Assembly: GCF_900102375.1 (NCBI RefSeq)
Contig: NZ_FNBO01000003.1
Span: forward strand, 62,001-126,000
Direction of reading: 5' to 3'
DNA from: Halorubrum xinjiangense
GTDB taxonomy: Archaea > Halobacteriota > Halobacteria > Halobacteriales > Haloferacaceae
Length of the DNA stretch: 64,000 nt
Positions 24,876 through 32,811 of this stretch are shown piece after piece. Below the pieces are notes generated by a model that made no database searches, was not told where the DNA came from, and worked only from the letters and a program-made list of their open reading frames with translations. Each line of letters starts with the position of its first letter. Positions within the stretch are counted from its first letter, which is position 1. Both the position numbers and the translations under genes were made by a program.

Positions 24876-25850
24876 TTAGAAGTCGTCGCCCTCGGTGATC
24901 GAGGTGTACGAGCCGATCAGCGCGCCCGAGAGGTCGACGCCCTCGAGGGTGGCACCCGTGTCGATCACGGAGTTGCGGATCTCCGAGTCCGTGATCGTCG
25001 CGTCCTCGAAGACGACGGCGCGGTCGAGCGTCGAGTCCGTAACGGTCGCGCCCGACATGACGTGGACGACGTCGCCCAGGTCGCTCCCCTCGACGGTCGC
25101 GTCGTCGGCGACGAGCGTCCCGCCGTCTAAGGCGTACTCCACCGCGTCGAGGTAGCTTTCGGCGGTGCCGATGTCGAACCACGCGCCGTCGAAGGTGTAC
25201 GCGTGGACCGCTCCGCGCTGTTGAAGCCACTGGAGGAACCAGCCCGGCTCGTCCGGGTTCTCGCCGTCTTCGAGGTAGGTCGTGAGCTTCGGGAGCGTCT
25301 CCGCCGGGAACGCGTAGCAGGCGATGGAGACGAGCGTCGACTCCGGATCGTCCGGTTTCTCCTGGAAGTCGATCACCTCGTCGCCGTTCAGCTGGACGAG
25401 CCCGTACGACTTCGCGCGCTCGCGGTCGCCGACGTCGTAGGCCGCCAGCGTCGGCGTCCCCTTGTCCTCGAAGAAGTCGGCGAAGTCGCCGAGATCGAAG
25501 CTGATCATGTTGTCGCCGGCGACGACGACCAGGTCGTCGTCGACGCTCTCGCGATCGACGAGCTGTTCGAGCGCCCCCACGACGCCGAACTTCTCGTCCT
25601 CCTCGACCGTCTCCTCGACCGAGAGGGTCGGCTTCTCGAAGGGGCTGTCGTCGAGGTAGTCGGCGAACGTGTCGGCGAAGCGCTCGTTCGTCGAGACGAA
25701 CACCTCGTCGACCCGGTCGTCGGCCTCGAAGTCCTCGAATATCTCGTCGATGACAGTGTTGTCGCCGACCGGGAGGAACATCTTCGGCCGGTGTTCGGTG
25801 ATCGGCCAAAGCCTAGTCGCGTAGCCACCCGCGAGTACGACTGCTTTCAT
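24876..25850 (-). CDS. Sugar nucleotidyltransferase with left-handed beta-helix tail
   Basis: 324 residues. The N-terminal half is an NTP transferase: KAVVLAGGYATRLWPITEHR then PKMFLPVGDNTVIDEIFE, with the nucleotide loop and catalytic Lys, and the metal-binding VAGDNMISFDLGDF. Residues about 245-315 are hexapeptide-like repeats (ATVEGSDLGDVVHVMSGATV). This is the glucose-1-phosphate thymidylyl-/uridylyltransferase type making activated sugars for glycans or the S-layer. Whether it uses dTTP or UTP cannot be decided. Its promoter region is shared with the divergent regulator at 25982. Confidence 0.9.
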   Translation of the reverse strand: MKAVVLAGGYATRLWPITEHRPKMFLPVGDNTVIDEIFEDFEADDRVDEVFVSTNERFADTFADYLDDSPFEKPTLSVEETVEEDEKFGVVGALEQLVDRESVDDDLVVVAGDNMISFDLGDFADFFEDKGTPTLAAYDVGDRERAKSYGLVQLNGDEVIDFQEKPDDPESTLVSIACYAFPAETLPKLTTYLEDGENPDEPGWFLQWLQQRGAVHAYTFDGAWFDIGTAESYLDAVEYALDGGTLVADDATVEGSDLGDVVHVMSGATVTDSTLDRAVVFEDATITDSEIRNSVIDTGATLEGVDLSGALIGSYTSITEGDDF

Positions 25851-25981
25851 ACGGCTACCGTCTCACCCCGGTGACATACCTCTTGCGCCCGCGTCATCGT
25901 TCAGAGCGAGCGCGTCGCCGTCGTCGGGGATCCGCGTCGCGATCCCGGACGGTTTTACTCGGCGCGCCGCGAAGAATCCGT

Positions 25982-26293
25982 ATGGAGACGACGCGCCAGC
26001 GGATCGCCGACGCGCTCCGCGAGGAGCCGCGGACCGCGAGCGACCTCGCGGCGACGCTCTCGCTGCCGACGCCCGTCGTGTACGAACACCTCGAACACGT
26101 CTCGCGGTCGGTCGCGGACGGCGACCAGCCGAGCGGCGACGGGGGCGGGAGCAGGGGCGAGGAGTTTCTCGTCGCGCCGCCGACCTGCCGCGAGTGCGGC
26201 TTCGACGGCTTCGACGACCCGGTCAACGAGCCGTCGCGGTGTCCGGAGTGTAAAAGCGAGCGGATCGAGGAACCGGCGTTCGTGATCCGGTAA
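25982..26293 (+). CDS. Predicted winged-helix regulator with zinc ribbon
   Basis: 103 residues. The N-terminal part, METTRQRIADALREEPRTAS then DLAATLSLPTPVVYEHLEHV, is a helix-turn-helix. After a Gly/Ser linker the C-terminal half has a zinc ribbon, CRECGFDGFDDPVNEPSRCP followed by EC. This matches archaeal predicted transcriptional regulators with HTH and zinc ribbon. A TATA-like GTTTTAC near 25951-25957 is about 28 bp before the ATG, supporting the start. Targets are unknown. Confidence 0.85.
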   Translation: METTRQRIADALREEPRTASDLAATLSLPTPVVYEHLEHVSRSVADGDQPSGDGGGSRGEEFLVAPPTCRECGFDGFDDPVNEPSRCPECKSERIEEPAFVIR

Positions 26294-26308
26294 GGAGTCA
26301 GTTCGGGA

Positions 26309-26986
26309 TTACAGTTCGTCGAGCAGGGTCGTGGCCGCGGCCGCGGAAGAGCCCGGGCCGCGCGCGGTGATCAGGTCGCCGTCGACCGTGACGCTGGTGT
26401 CGGCGTCGAGATCGGCGTCCCACTCGGCGCCCGCCAGTCGGACCTCGTCTTCGACCCAGTACGGCAGCTTCCGGCCGTCGGGCATCACGTCCTCGTCGTC
26501 CACGATGCCGTCCTCCCACTCGTTGGGGAAGCCGGTGACGGAGCGCCCCTCGACGAGCGGCGTCCCGTCGGCCTCGCGCGTGAACGCGAGGATGCCGACC
26601 GCGTGACAGACGACCAGGGCGACGCTCTCGTCGCCCGCGACCGCGTCGAGCAGCAGCTGCCGGGCGTGTCGGTCCTGGTTCACGTCCCAGACGGTGCCGT
26701 GGCCGCCCGGGAAGACGACGGCGTCGTAGTCGGCGGCGTCGACCGTCGCGACCGGTGCCGGATCGTTGAGCTCGGGATGCTCCTCGTCGACCTCGCGGAG
26801 CTCCGCGACCCGTTCCTCGCCGCCCGCGGCGTCGGGTTCGAGCGAGCGCTCGTCGACGACCGGCGGCGACCCGGACGGCGTCGCGACGGTCACGTCGACG
26901 CCCTCCGACTCCAGCGTCGTCAGCGGCTCGATACACTCTTCGGCCCAGTAGCCTTCTTCGCTCACGACGAATAACGCGCTACTCAT
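26309..26986 (-). CDS. DJ-1/PfpI-family (class I glutamine amidotransferase-like) protein
   Basis: 225 residues. The flavodoxin-like fold starts SSALFVVSEEGYWAEECIEP; the hallmark GHGTVWDVN follows DAVVFPG, and the nucleophile elbow is VALVVCHAVGILAF with Cys at the turn. The pattern fits the Hsp31/GATase1-like group (glyoxalase III, deglycase or chaperone activities are reported for relatives). The true substrate is unknown. A TATA-like CTTTTATG around 27014-27021 lies about 31 bp before ATG 26986, divergent from repeat copy C. Confidence 0.88.
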   Translation of the reverse strand: MSSALFVVSEEGYWAEECIEPLTTLESEGVDVTVATPSGSPPVVDERSLEPDAAGGEERVAELREVDEEHPELNDPAPVATVDAADYDAVVFPGGHGTVWDVNQDRHARQLLLDAVAGDESVALVVCHAVGILAFTREADGTPLVEGRSVTGFPNEWEDGIVDDEDVMPDGRKLPYWVEDEVRLAGAEWDADLDADTSVTVDGDLITARGPGSSAAAATTLLDEL

Positions 26987-27057
26987 GTGTACCCCGTTAT
27001 TCGTGACCTCGACATAAAAGGTGTCCGCGCCCGGCAGCGGCGAGGGGCGGCGCGGTG

Positions 27058-27065
27058 TTTATAAA
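27058..27065 (+). promoter_or_regulatory. TATA box at the head of repeat copy C
   Basis: TTTATAAA, identical to the box before copy B, about 30 bp before the GGCGCGCGCC block of the element and about 45 bp from the divergent box of the PfpI-like gene. Confidence 0.5.
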
Positions 27066-27069
27066 TGAA

Positions 27070-27430
27070 CGTAGCGGTGCGGTCGGCGCGCGCCTCCGAG
27101 CGGCCGCCCCGGCGGCCGCGAGTAGGGAGAGACCGAAGGTCTCTCTGACAGCCGGCGGCGGAGCCGCCGGCGAGAGCGCGTGCGAGGGACGCCGTGAGTG
27201 ACGGGCGACCGAAGGGAGCCCGGAGCGAACGGCGAGGCTGGGGAGGTGTGAGGTGCGGTTGCGGTGCGGGGCGGGACTCAAAGGGGCAGCCGGGAGGACG
27301 AAGCCGCGTGACGCAAGGACCGCAGGAACGAGTGAAACGAGTGACGAGGACCGCAGCGAGCGCACCGAGTCCTCCCGGCTGGGGCTTTGGCGGTGCTCGC
27401 TGTCGATCTACTGTCAGCAATTTATAACCG
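27070..27430 (+). ncRNA. Structured repeat element copy C (candidate non-coding RNA)
   Basis: Hairpin I has CGGCCGCC and GGCGGCCG around 27100-27118. An insertion unique to this copy (27123-27180) adds two perfect hairpins, GAGAGACC-gaa-GGTCTCTC and GCCGGCGGC-gga-GCCGCCGGC. Hairpin II pairs CGCCGT with ACGGCG (about 27190-27233) around inner CGGGC/GCCCG. The conserved GCGGGACTCAAAGGGGCAG is at 27271-27289, hairpin III pairs 27290-27299 with 27369-27378 (ten pairs, sequence unlike A, B or D), and the tail CTGGGGCTTTGG starts at 27379, ending with the TATA-like ATTTATAACC near 27420. Confidence 0.6.
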
Positions 27431-27478
27431 AGCGGCCGGGGATTCGACAGCGTTTGCCGCCGGCTCGCTGTCAACGAC

Positions 27479-28048
27479 CTATTCGTCGCCCTGGGCGTCG
27501 ACGACCACGACCTCGCCGTCCTCGACGGTGACGTTGATCAGCGTCTTCACGTTGTAGTCGGTGTCGTCGAGCTCGTTCTCGCCCGCTTTCTTGATCACGG
27601 CGACGACGTCGACGACCTCCGCGCCGACCTCGTCGGTGAGCGCGTCGAGGATGGCCTTCATGGTGCCGCCCGTCGAGAGCACGTCGTCGAGCACGAGCAC
27701 GCGGTCGCCCTCCTCAACGTCGTTGATGTACATCTCCGACTCGGAGTAGCCCGTCTCCTGGAACAGCGGGACCTCGCCGTCGAGCCCGTACTGGCGCTTG
27801 CGGATGACGACCAGCGGGATGTCGGTCATCAGGGAGAGCGCGGTCGAAATGTGGATCCCCATCGCGGCGGGGGTGACGATCTTGTCGACGTTCTCCAGCT
27901 CCGCCTTCCGGATGATCCGGATGACGATCTCCCGGAGCAGCTCCGGTTCGAGCATGGGAACGCCGTCGCTGATCGGGTGGACGAAGTACTGGTACTCGCC
28001 TTTCTCGATGATCGGCGCGTCGAGGAGCGACTGCCGCAACTGGTCCAT
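27479..28048 (-). CDS. hpt: Hypoxanthine/guanine phosphoribosyltransferase
   Basis: 189 residues. The PRPP-binding loop is [20 protein letters not shown], with the two acidic residues and TGGT of type I phosphoribosyltransferases; [20 protein letters not shown] and [20 protein letters not shown] fit the archaeal Hpt/Apt-like group. It salvages hypoxanthine and guanine with PRPP to IMP and GMP in the cytoplasm. ATG 28048 is chosen because CTTTATTAA (28069-28077) lies 25 bp upstream, giving a leaderless transcript; the longer frame upstream is not protein-like. The gene sits alone between repeat copies C and D. Confidence 0.9.
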   Translation of the reverse strand: MDQLRQSLLDAPIIEKGEYQYFVHPISDGVPMLEPELLREIVIRIIRKAELENVDKIVTPAAMGIHISTALSLMTDIPLVVIRKRQYGLDGEVPLFQETGYSESEMYINDVEEGDRVLVLDDVLSTGGTMKAILDALTDEVGAEVVDVVAVIKKAGENELDDTDYNVKTLINVTVEDGEVVVVDAQGDE

Positions 28049-28068
28049 GTCGCCGGTACTCGGGCGGA

Positions 28069-28077
28069 TTAATAAAG
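28069..28077 (-). promoter_or_regulatory. TATA box of hpt
   Basis: CTTTATTAA on the minus strand, centred 25 bp before ATG 28048, fits a leaderless haloarchaeal promoter. Confidence 0.6.
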
Positions 28078-28149
28078 CGTGGCGATCCCCCGGCTCCGTG
28101 GAGCGCGATCGCACGAAACTAGGACGCGTAGTCGCTGTGTGTCTCACCA

Positions 28150-28450
28150 CTGAACCCCCAGTCGCTCGGCTATACGTGGGTCTCTTCTGATCGATGGCGA
28201 CCTTCTCCAAAGCCCCAGCCGCGAGGCCACAGTACGCTCGCTGCGCTCCTCGGTCGCTCACTTCGTTCGCTCCCTGCGGTGCTTACGTCGCCTACTGTGG
28301 CCTCGCGGCTGCCTCTTTGAGTCCCGCCCCGCACCGCAACCGCGCCTCACGCCTCCCCAGCCTCGTCGGCCGGCCGGAGCGAAGCGGAGGCCGGCCGACT
28401 CCCTCGCGCGTGCGACTTCGCGCCCTCTGGGCGCTCGTCGGCACGCGCCA
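28150..28450 (-). ncRNA. Structured repeat element copy D (candidate non-coding RNA)
   Basis: Minus-strand copy. Hairpin III arms are 28219-28234 and 28293-28308, 16 perfect pairs, the longest of the four. Hairpin II pairs GTCGGCCGGCC with GGCCGGCCGAC (about 28360-28398). Hairpin I is GCGCCC-aga-GGGCGC (about 28420-28434), differing from the GGCCGCC arms of A-C but still paired. The GGGACTCAAAG block is at about 28314-28324, with AGGCAG in place of GGGCAG. The tail holds a weaker box, CGTATAGCC. The head box is also weak (GGCTATCAG, about 28462-28470). It begins 33 bp after the enoyl-CoA hydratase stop. Confidence 0.6.
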
Positions 28451-28483
28451 CCTTCCAGTACTGATAGCCGGTCTGCGGTCGCG

Positions 28484-29260
28484 CTACTCGAACTCCGGCT
28501 CGCGCTTCTCCAAGAACGCCTTCATTCCCTCGCGCTGGTCGTGGGTGCCAAAGAGACCGGCCCACGCCCGCCGTTCCAGGGCCAGTCCTGTCGCCGCCGA
28601 GCCCTCGCCGGCCGCGTTCAGCGCCTCCTTTGCGGCCCGCAGTGCGGTCGCGGGCTTCGCCGCCAGCTCACCGGCCAGCTCGTCGATCCGGTCGTCGAAC
28701 TCATCGTCCGCGACGACCTCGCCGACGAAACCGACCTCGGCCGCCTCGTCGGCGCCGATCCGTTCGCCGAGGAAGATTAGCCGCCGGGCGACCTCGTCGC
28801 CGACGAGCGCCGGGAGCCGCTGCGTGCCGCCCCAGCCCGGGATGATCCCGAGGTCGATCTCCGTCTGGCCCAGGACAGCGCTCTCGGCGGCGACGCGCAT
28901 GTCGCAGGCCAAGGCGAGCTCGCAGCCCCCGCCGAATGCGTAGCCGTCGACCGCGGCGATCGTCGGCGCGGGGAACGACTCGATCGCGTCCGCGACGCGG
29001 TGACCAAGCTCGGCGTACGCCTGCGCCTCGGGCGTCGAGAGGTCGACCATGTGCGAGATGTCCGCGCCCGCGACGAACGCGTCGTCGCCTGCGCCGGCGA
29101 TCACGAGAACGCGCGCGTCGCGGTCGGCCGCCTCGTCGAGCGCGTCCTCGATCGCTTCGAGCGTCTCGACGGTGAGCGCGTTGAGCTGTTCCGGTCGGTC
29201 AACAGTGATCGTCGCAACCCCGCGGTCGTCGACATCGAAGGAGATGGTGTCCCGACTCAT
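28484..29260 (-). CDS. Enoyl-CoA hydratase/isomerase family protein
   Basis: 258 residues of the crotonase fold. The oxyanion-hole segments are GDDAFVAGADISHMVDL and AFGGGCELALACDMRVAAES; the two catalytic Glu candidates fall in ELALACD and LGQTEIDLGIIPGWGGTQRL. It probably hydrates 2-enoyl-CoA in fatty-acid or amino-acid degradation. No other beta-oxidation gene adjoins it. ATG 29260 (MSRDTISFDVDDRGVATITV) is the natural crotonase start. It is transcribed towards repeat copy D. Confidence 0.92.
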   Translation of the reverse strand: MSRDTISFDVDDRGVATITVDRPEQLNALTVETLEAIEDALDEAADRDARVLVIAGAGDDAFVAGADISHMVDLSTPEAQAYAELGHRVADAIESFPAPTIAAVDGYAFGGGCELALACDMRVAAESAVLGQTEIDLGIIPGWGGTQRLPALVGDEVARRLIFLGERIGADEAAEVGFVGEVVADDEFDDRIDELAGELAAKPATALRAAKEALNAAGEGSAATGLALERRAWAGLFGTHDQREGMKAFLEKREPEFE

Positions 29261-29340
29261 ATGGGCCCCCTCGCAGGGCGGCGTAAAAACGGTTCGGCAG
29301 CCGGAGCCGCCCCTCTGCTGGAGCCCCCGCGACGCGGCCC

Positions 29341-29562
29341 TCACACCTCTTCGCGGCTATCGATCCCGGTGTAGATGAACCACGCCGTCGTGTACACGCC
29401 GACGAACAGGAGGTAGCCGACGACCAGGCCCCCGAGCTGTCGGCTTGCGAGCCCGTCGGGGAGCGTCCGCGAGAGGATCCCGAGCGCGAGGGCGAAAACG
29501 AAAAGCGAGAACAACCCCGAGAGGGCGTACACGCCGAGGTCCGAGGTGAGACGTTCGCGCAC
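29341..29562 (-). CDS. Small membrane protein with two helices
   Basis: 73 residues. Membrane segments at about 11-30 (VYALSGLFSLFVFALALGIL) and 44-64 (GGLVVGYLLFVGVYTTAWFI); ends YTGIDSREEV. It lies 80 bp upstream of the enoyl-CoA hydratase on the same strand and divergent from aroC. No known family; the clean two-helix pattern and strong codon bias argue for a real gene. Confidence 0.7.
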   Translation of the reverse strand: MRERLTSDLGVYALSGLFSLFVFALALGILSRTLPDGLASRQLGGLVVGYLLFVGVYTTAWFIYTGIDSREEV

Positions 29563-29695
29563 GCACCCACCAACGCGTTCCCGTTACATACTCCCATCGG
29601 TCGCGCGGTGAGTCGCCGGGTCGCGGTCGTCGGTGGCCGCCCCGGCCGCCCGACCACCTCTGAGCGCCGACCGCCCCGTTGCGCGGATTGCAACC

Positions 29696-29704
29696 CCTAT
29701 ATGC
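29696..29704 (+). promoter_or_regulatory. TATA box of aroC
   Basis: CCCTATATG, centred about 25 bp before ATG 29725. It overlaps the other in-frame ATG (29701), which argues against that start. Confidence 0.55.
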
Positions 29705-29724
29705 CCCCGGCCATACGTACCGAT

Positions 29725-30912
29725 ATGAACGGGAACCGGTTCGGCCGACTCTTCCAGCTGACGACCTACGGCGAGAGCCACGGCGACGCGATGGGCGTCA
29801 CCGTCTCCGGCGTCCCCGCGGGCGTCGAACTCGACGAGGAAGCAATCCAGGCGCAGCTCGACCGGCGCAAGCCGGGCCAGTCGATGATCACCACCTCGCG
29901 GGGCGAGCCCGACGAGGTCGTCGTCAACTCCGGCGTTCAAGACGGCTACACCACGGGCACCCCGATCGGCATGGTGATCCAGAACAAAGACGCGCGCTCG
30001 GGTAAGTACGAGCCGTACGTCACCGCGCCGCGCCCCTCGCACGGCGACTACACCTACTCCGCGAAGTTCGGCACGCGCAACTGGGGCGGCGGCGGGCGCT
30101 CCTCCGCGCGCGAGACCGTGAACTGGGTCGCCGCGGGCGCGGTCGCCGAGCAGGTCCTCGACGCCTCCGACCACGACGTCGAGATCAAAGCGCACGTCAA
30201 CCGCATCGGCGACGTCGAGGCCGACGACGTGAGCTTCGAGCAGATCCTCGCGAACAGCGAGGAGAACGACGTGCGCTGTGCCGACCCCGAGGCGGCCGCC
30301 GAGATGCAAGCGCTGATCGAGGAGTACCAGGAGCGGGGCGACTCGATCGGCGGCTCGATCTACTTCGAGTGCCGCGGCGTCCCGCGCGGGCTCGGCGCCC
30401 CGCGCTTCGATAGCTTCCCCGCCCGCCTCGGGCAGGCGATGTTCTCGATCCCGGCGACGACCGGCGTCGAGTACGGGCTCGGGAAGGGCGCGACGGACGT
30501 GGCCGGCAGCGACCGCAACGAGGACTGGACGTTCGACGACGGCGAGTCGTTCGACCACGTCGAAAGCGAGGAGGGCGACCCGGTGCCGGTCGGCAACGAC
30601 CACGGCGGGCTCCAGGGCGGGATCACCACCGGCGAGCCGATCTACGGCGAGGCGACGTGGCATGCGCCCACCTCGATCCCGAAGAAGCAACGCTCCGCCG
30701 ACTGGGAGACGGGCGAGGAGAAGGAGGTCCAGGTCGTCGGCCGGCACGACCCGGTCCTCCCGCCGCGGGCCGTCCCGGTCGTCGAGGCGATGCTCTACTG
30801 CACCGTCCTCGACTTCATGCTGCTCGGCGGGCGGATCAACCCGGACCGCGTCGACGGGAATCCGGGGCAGTACGACACGGAGTACCACCCGAGCAGCCCG
30901 GACAACGAGTAG
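29725..30912 (+). CDS. aroC: Chorismate synthase
   Basis: 395 residues. It converts 5-enolpyruvylshikimate-3-phosphate to chorismate, last step of the shikimate pathway, using reduced flavin. Family signatures are all present: GRLFQLTTYGESHGDAMGV, LDRRKPGQSMITTSRGEPDE, the GGGRSSARETVNWVAAGAVA block, and VGNDHGGLQGGITTGEPI near the C-terminus. Length is normal. The leaderless promoter supports ATG 29725. No other aro gene is adjacent. Confidence 0.96.
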   Translation: MNGNRFGRLFQLTTYGESHGDAMGVTVSGVPAGVELDEEAIQAQLDRRKPGQSMITTSRGEPDEVVVNSGVQDGYTTGTPIGMVIQNKDARSGKYEPYVTAPRPSHGDYTYSAKFGTRNWGGGGRSSARETVNWVAAGAVAEQVLDASDHDVEIKAHVNRIGDVEADDVSFEQILANSEENDVRCADPEAAAEMQALIEEYQERGDSIGGSIYFECRGVPRGLGAPRFDSFPARLGQAMFSIPATTGVEYGLGKGATDVAGSDRNEDWTFDDGESFDHVESEEGDPVPVGNDHGGLQGGITTGEPIYGEATWHAPTSIPKKQRSADWETGEEKEVQVVGRHDPVLPPRAVPVVEAMLYCTVLDFMLLGGRINPDRVDGNPGQYDTEYHPSSPDNE

Positions 30913-30938
30913 CGGGCGAATCGCTTACCCCCGACCAC

Positions 30939-31148
30939 CTACTCCCCCGGCGACCACTCGCAGGCGTCCCCCGCGGTGAGGTCGTTCTCGTCGATGTGCG
31001 CCGAGAGGCAGGCGTAGTTACAGAAGTACGTCGGCGAGCCGCAGTCGTCGTCGCAGTCGCGCACGCAGATCGGGTCGTGGTCGAAGATCCGCGAGCCGCA
31101 GTACGCGCAGGTCTCGTCGGCCTCGGGCGTCGAGACGGTCGTAGACAT
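30939..31148 (-). CDS. Small cysteine-rich protein, probably zinc-binding
   Basis: 69 residues with nine cysteines: CAYCGSRIFDHDPICVRDCD, then CGSPTYFCNYACLSAH. The spacing suggests a treble-clef or double zinc knuckle. The family is a short haloarchaeal type I cannot name. It converges with aroC (27 bp gap) and lies downstream of the ZIP transporter on the same strand. Confidence 0.8.
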   Translation of the reverse strand: MSTTVSTPEADETCAYCGSRIFDHDPICVRDCDDDCGSPTYFCNYACLSAHIDENDLTAGDACEWSPGE

Positions 31149-31199
31149 ATCCGGACATACGGACTTCCGCGTTGAAAAAGCGTCGTGCGTCCGTGCGAC

Positions 31200-32084
31200 T
31201 CACACGACGATGACGGCGTCGACGACGACGAGCAGGACGAAGCCGACGAGGAAGGCGCCGGTCGCGGCGTCGGCATGCCCGTGGCCGTGCGAGGAGGGGA
31301 TGAGCTCGCGGAAGACGACGGCGAGCATCGCGCCCGCCGCGAACCCGGACGCGACCGGGAACAGCCCGGCGCCGAGCCCGACGAGCGAGTAGCCGAAGAC
31401 GGAGGCGACGACCTGCGGAACGACCCCCGACAGGGTGGTGTACCAGATCACGCGGAGGTTCGACATCCCCGTCTCGGCCATCGGCACGGCGAACGCGAAC
31501 CCGTCGGGGATGTTCTGAAGTCCGATCACGACCGCGAGCAGCAGCGCGACCTCCTCTAACCCGGACGCGAACGCGACGCCGATGGCCAGCCCCTCCGGGG
31601 CGTTGTGGAGGGTGATCGCGCCGCCGATGAGCACCGCCTTCCGGAGCGAGGACTCGCGCTCGTCGACGAGCCCGCTCGCGCTCGCTGCCGACTCGGCCTC
31701 GGTTTCGTCGGTCGGAGGGGCCGCTTCGGCGTCCGAGTCCTCGGCCGGCGACTCCATCACGGCGACGTCGTCGTCGGTCGCGCCGCCCTCCGCGAACCAC
31801 TCCCGGTACTCCGCGTGGAGGTGCGGAACGAGGTAGTTGCCGCCGAGCAGCGCGAACCCCCCGAGGAGGATCCCCGTCATCACCGCGCGGAGCGTCCCCT
31901 CCTCCATGCCGGGGATCACGAGCCCGAACACGCTGGCGGCGACCATCAGCCCGGCCGCCAACCCGAGGGCCGCGTCGTAGATCCGATGCGTCACGCGGTT
32001 TCGGAAGAAGACGGGAAGCGCCCCGAGACCCGTCGCGAGCCCGGCGACGCTCGTCACGCCGAGGACCGAGGCGAGCGTTGTCAT
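31200..32084 (-). CDS. ZIP-family metal transporter
   Basis: 294 residues, about eight membrane segments, with a charged loop (residues about 95-150) rich in Asp/Glu between the third and fourth. The metal-path helices show ITLHNAPEGLAIGVAFASGL (HNxPEG) and GLQNIPDGFAFAVPM (QNxPDG in place of the second His motif). ZIP proteins move zinc, iron or manganese into the cytoplasm. A TATA-like CTTTATCAA at 32107-32117 is about 28 bp before ATG 32084, supporting a leaderless start. Confidence 0.9.
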   Translation of the reverse strand: MTTLASVLGVTSVAGLATGLGALPVFFRNRVTHRIYDAALGLAAGLMVAASVFGLVIPGMEEGTLRAVMTGILLGGFALLGGNYLVPHLHAEYREWFAEGGATDDDVAVMESPAEDSDAEAAPPTDETEAESAASASGLVDERESSLRKAVLIGGAITLHNAPEGLAIGVAFASGLEEVALLLAVVIGLQNIPDGFAFAVPMAETGMSNLRVIWYTTLSGVVPQVVASVFGYSLVGLGAGLFPVASGFAAGAMLAVVFRELIPSSHGHGHADAATGAFLVGFVLLVVVDAVIVV

Positions 32085-32159
32085 GCGTTTCGTGACCGCA
32101 CGCGAGTTGATAAAGTGGCGGGGAGCGGCCGTCGCCGGTCTCCGGTCCGGGGATCGCGG

Positions 32160-32723
32160 TCAGCGGGCCACCGCGTGCCGGAGGTCGCGGCCGTAGGCTC
32201 CGAGCGCGACGAGGAGCGTCGCGAGCGCGCTCACGGGGACGACGGCGAGCCAGCCGGCGGTCGCCCCGACGCCGAATCGTACGCCCAACCCCGCCGCGAC
32301 CCACAGCGTCGCGGCCGCCGCGAGCACCAGCAGCCCGCCCGTGACTCGGCGGTCCTCGCGCCCGAGCGCGACCCCGGCCGTGGCGCTCCCGACAGCGAGC
32401 AGGTGGAACCCGAGGGCGAGCGGCCACGCCCGGATCGACGGCGGGAGCGTCGCGAACGGACGCGGCTGGTCGAGGAAGTACGCCCACACCGGGTAGCCGC
32501 CCAGTCCGCCCCCGTCGCCGCCGAGCGTTACGAACCCCCAGAGGCTCACGAGCGTCGGGGCGTCGTCGCCGCCCGGAACCATCGCCATCGGGACCGCGAG
32601 CAGGGCGACGACGAGGAGCCACTCGACGCCCCCGCTCGTCGACGGCGACGCCCGCCCCGACGGTGACGCCCGCCCGGAAGGCGACGCCCGCCCCGACGAC
32701 GAGGTATTGTCCGGTCGGTCCAT
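32160..32723 (-). CDS. Membrane protein with N-terminal GRASPS repeats
   Basis: 187 residues with about five membrane segments starting near residue 34 (VEWLLVVALLAVPMAMVPGG). The N-terminus has three tandem copies of the hexapeptide GRASPS (residues 11-28), encoded by 18-bp repeats at about 32647-32700. The repeat lies before the first helix, so it would extend on one face of the membrane and may vary in number. A loop with YPVWAYFLDQPRPFATLPPS is a conserved-looking feature. Function unknown. Confidence 0.75.
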   Translation of the reverse strand: MDRPDNTSSSGRASPSGRASPSGRASPSTSGGVEWLLVVALLAVPMAMVPGGDDAPTLVSLWGFVTLGGDGGGLGGYPVWAYFLDQPRPFATLPPSIRAWPLALGFHLLAVGSATAGVALGREDRRVTGGLLVLAAAATLWVAAGLGVRFGVGATAGWLAVVPVSALATLLVALGAYGRDLRHAVAR

Positions 32724-32811
32724 GCGATCGGTTCGGCGCCCGGAAGTAAGTATGGTCTGGACCTCGCGTCCGTCGGGAGCCTTTTACCGGTCTCCGAGCG
32801 AAGAGCCGCCA

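Noticed and set aside
27194-27427. A 77-residue frame across repeat copy C
   Set aside because: The equivalent frames in copies A, B and D are broken or shifted, while the base-pairing is conserved; this fits RNA, not protein.
12101-28450. Insertion sequence or MITE as explanation for the four repeats
   Set aside because: No transposase in the window, no terminal inverted repeats joining head and tail, and no target duplications that I can see. A non-autonomous element with unusual ends cannot be fully excluded.
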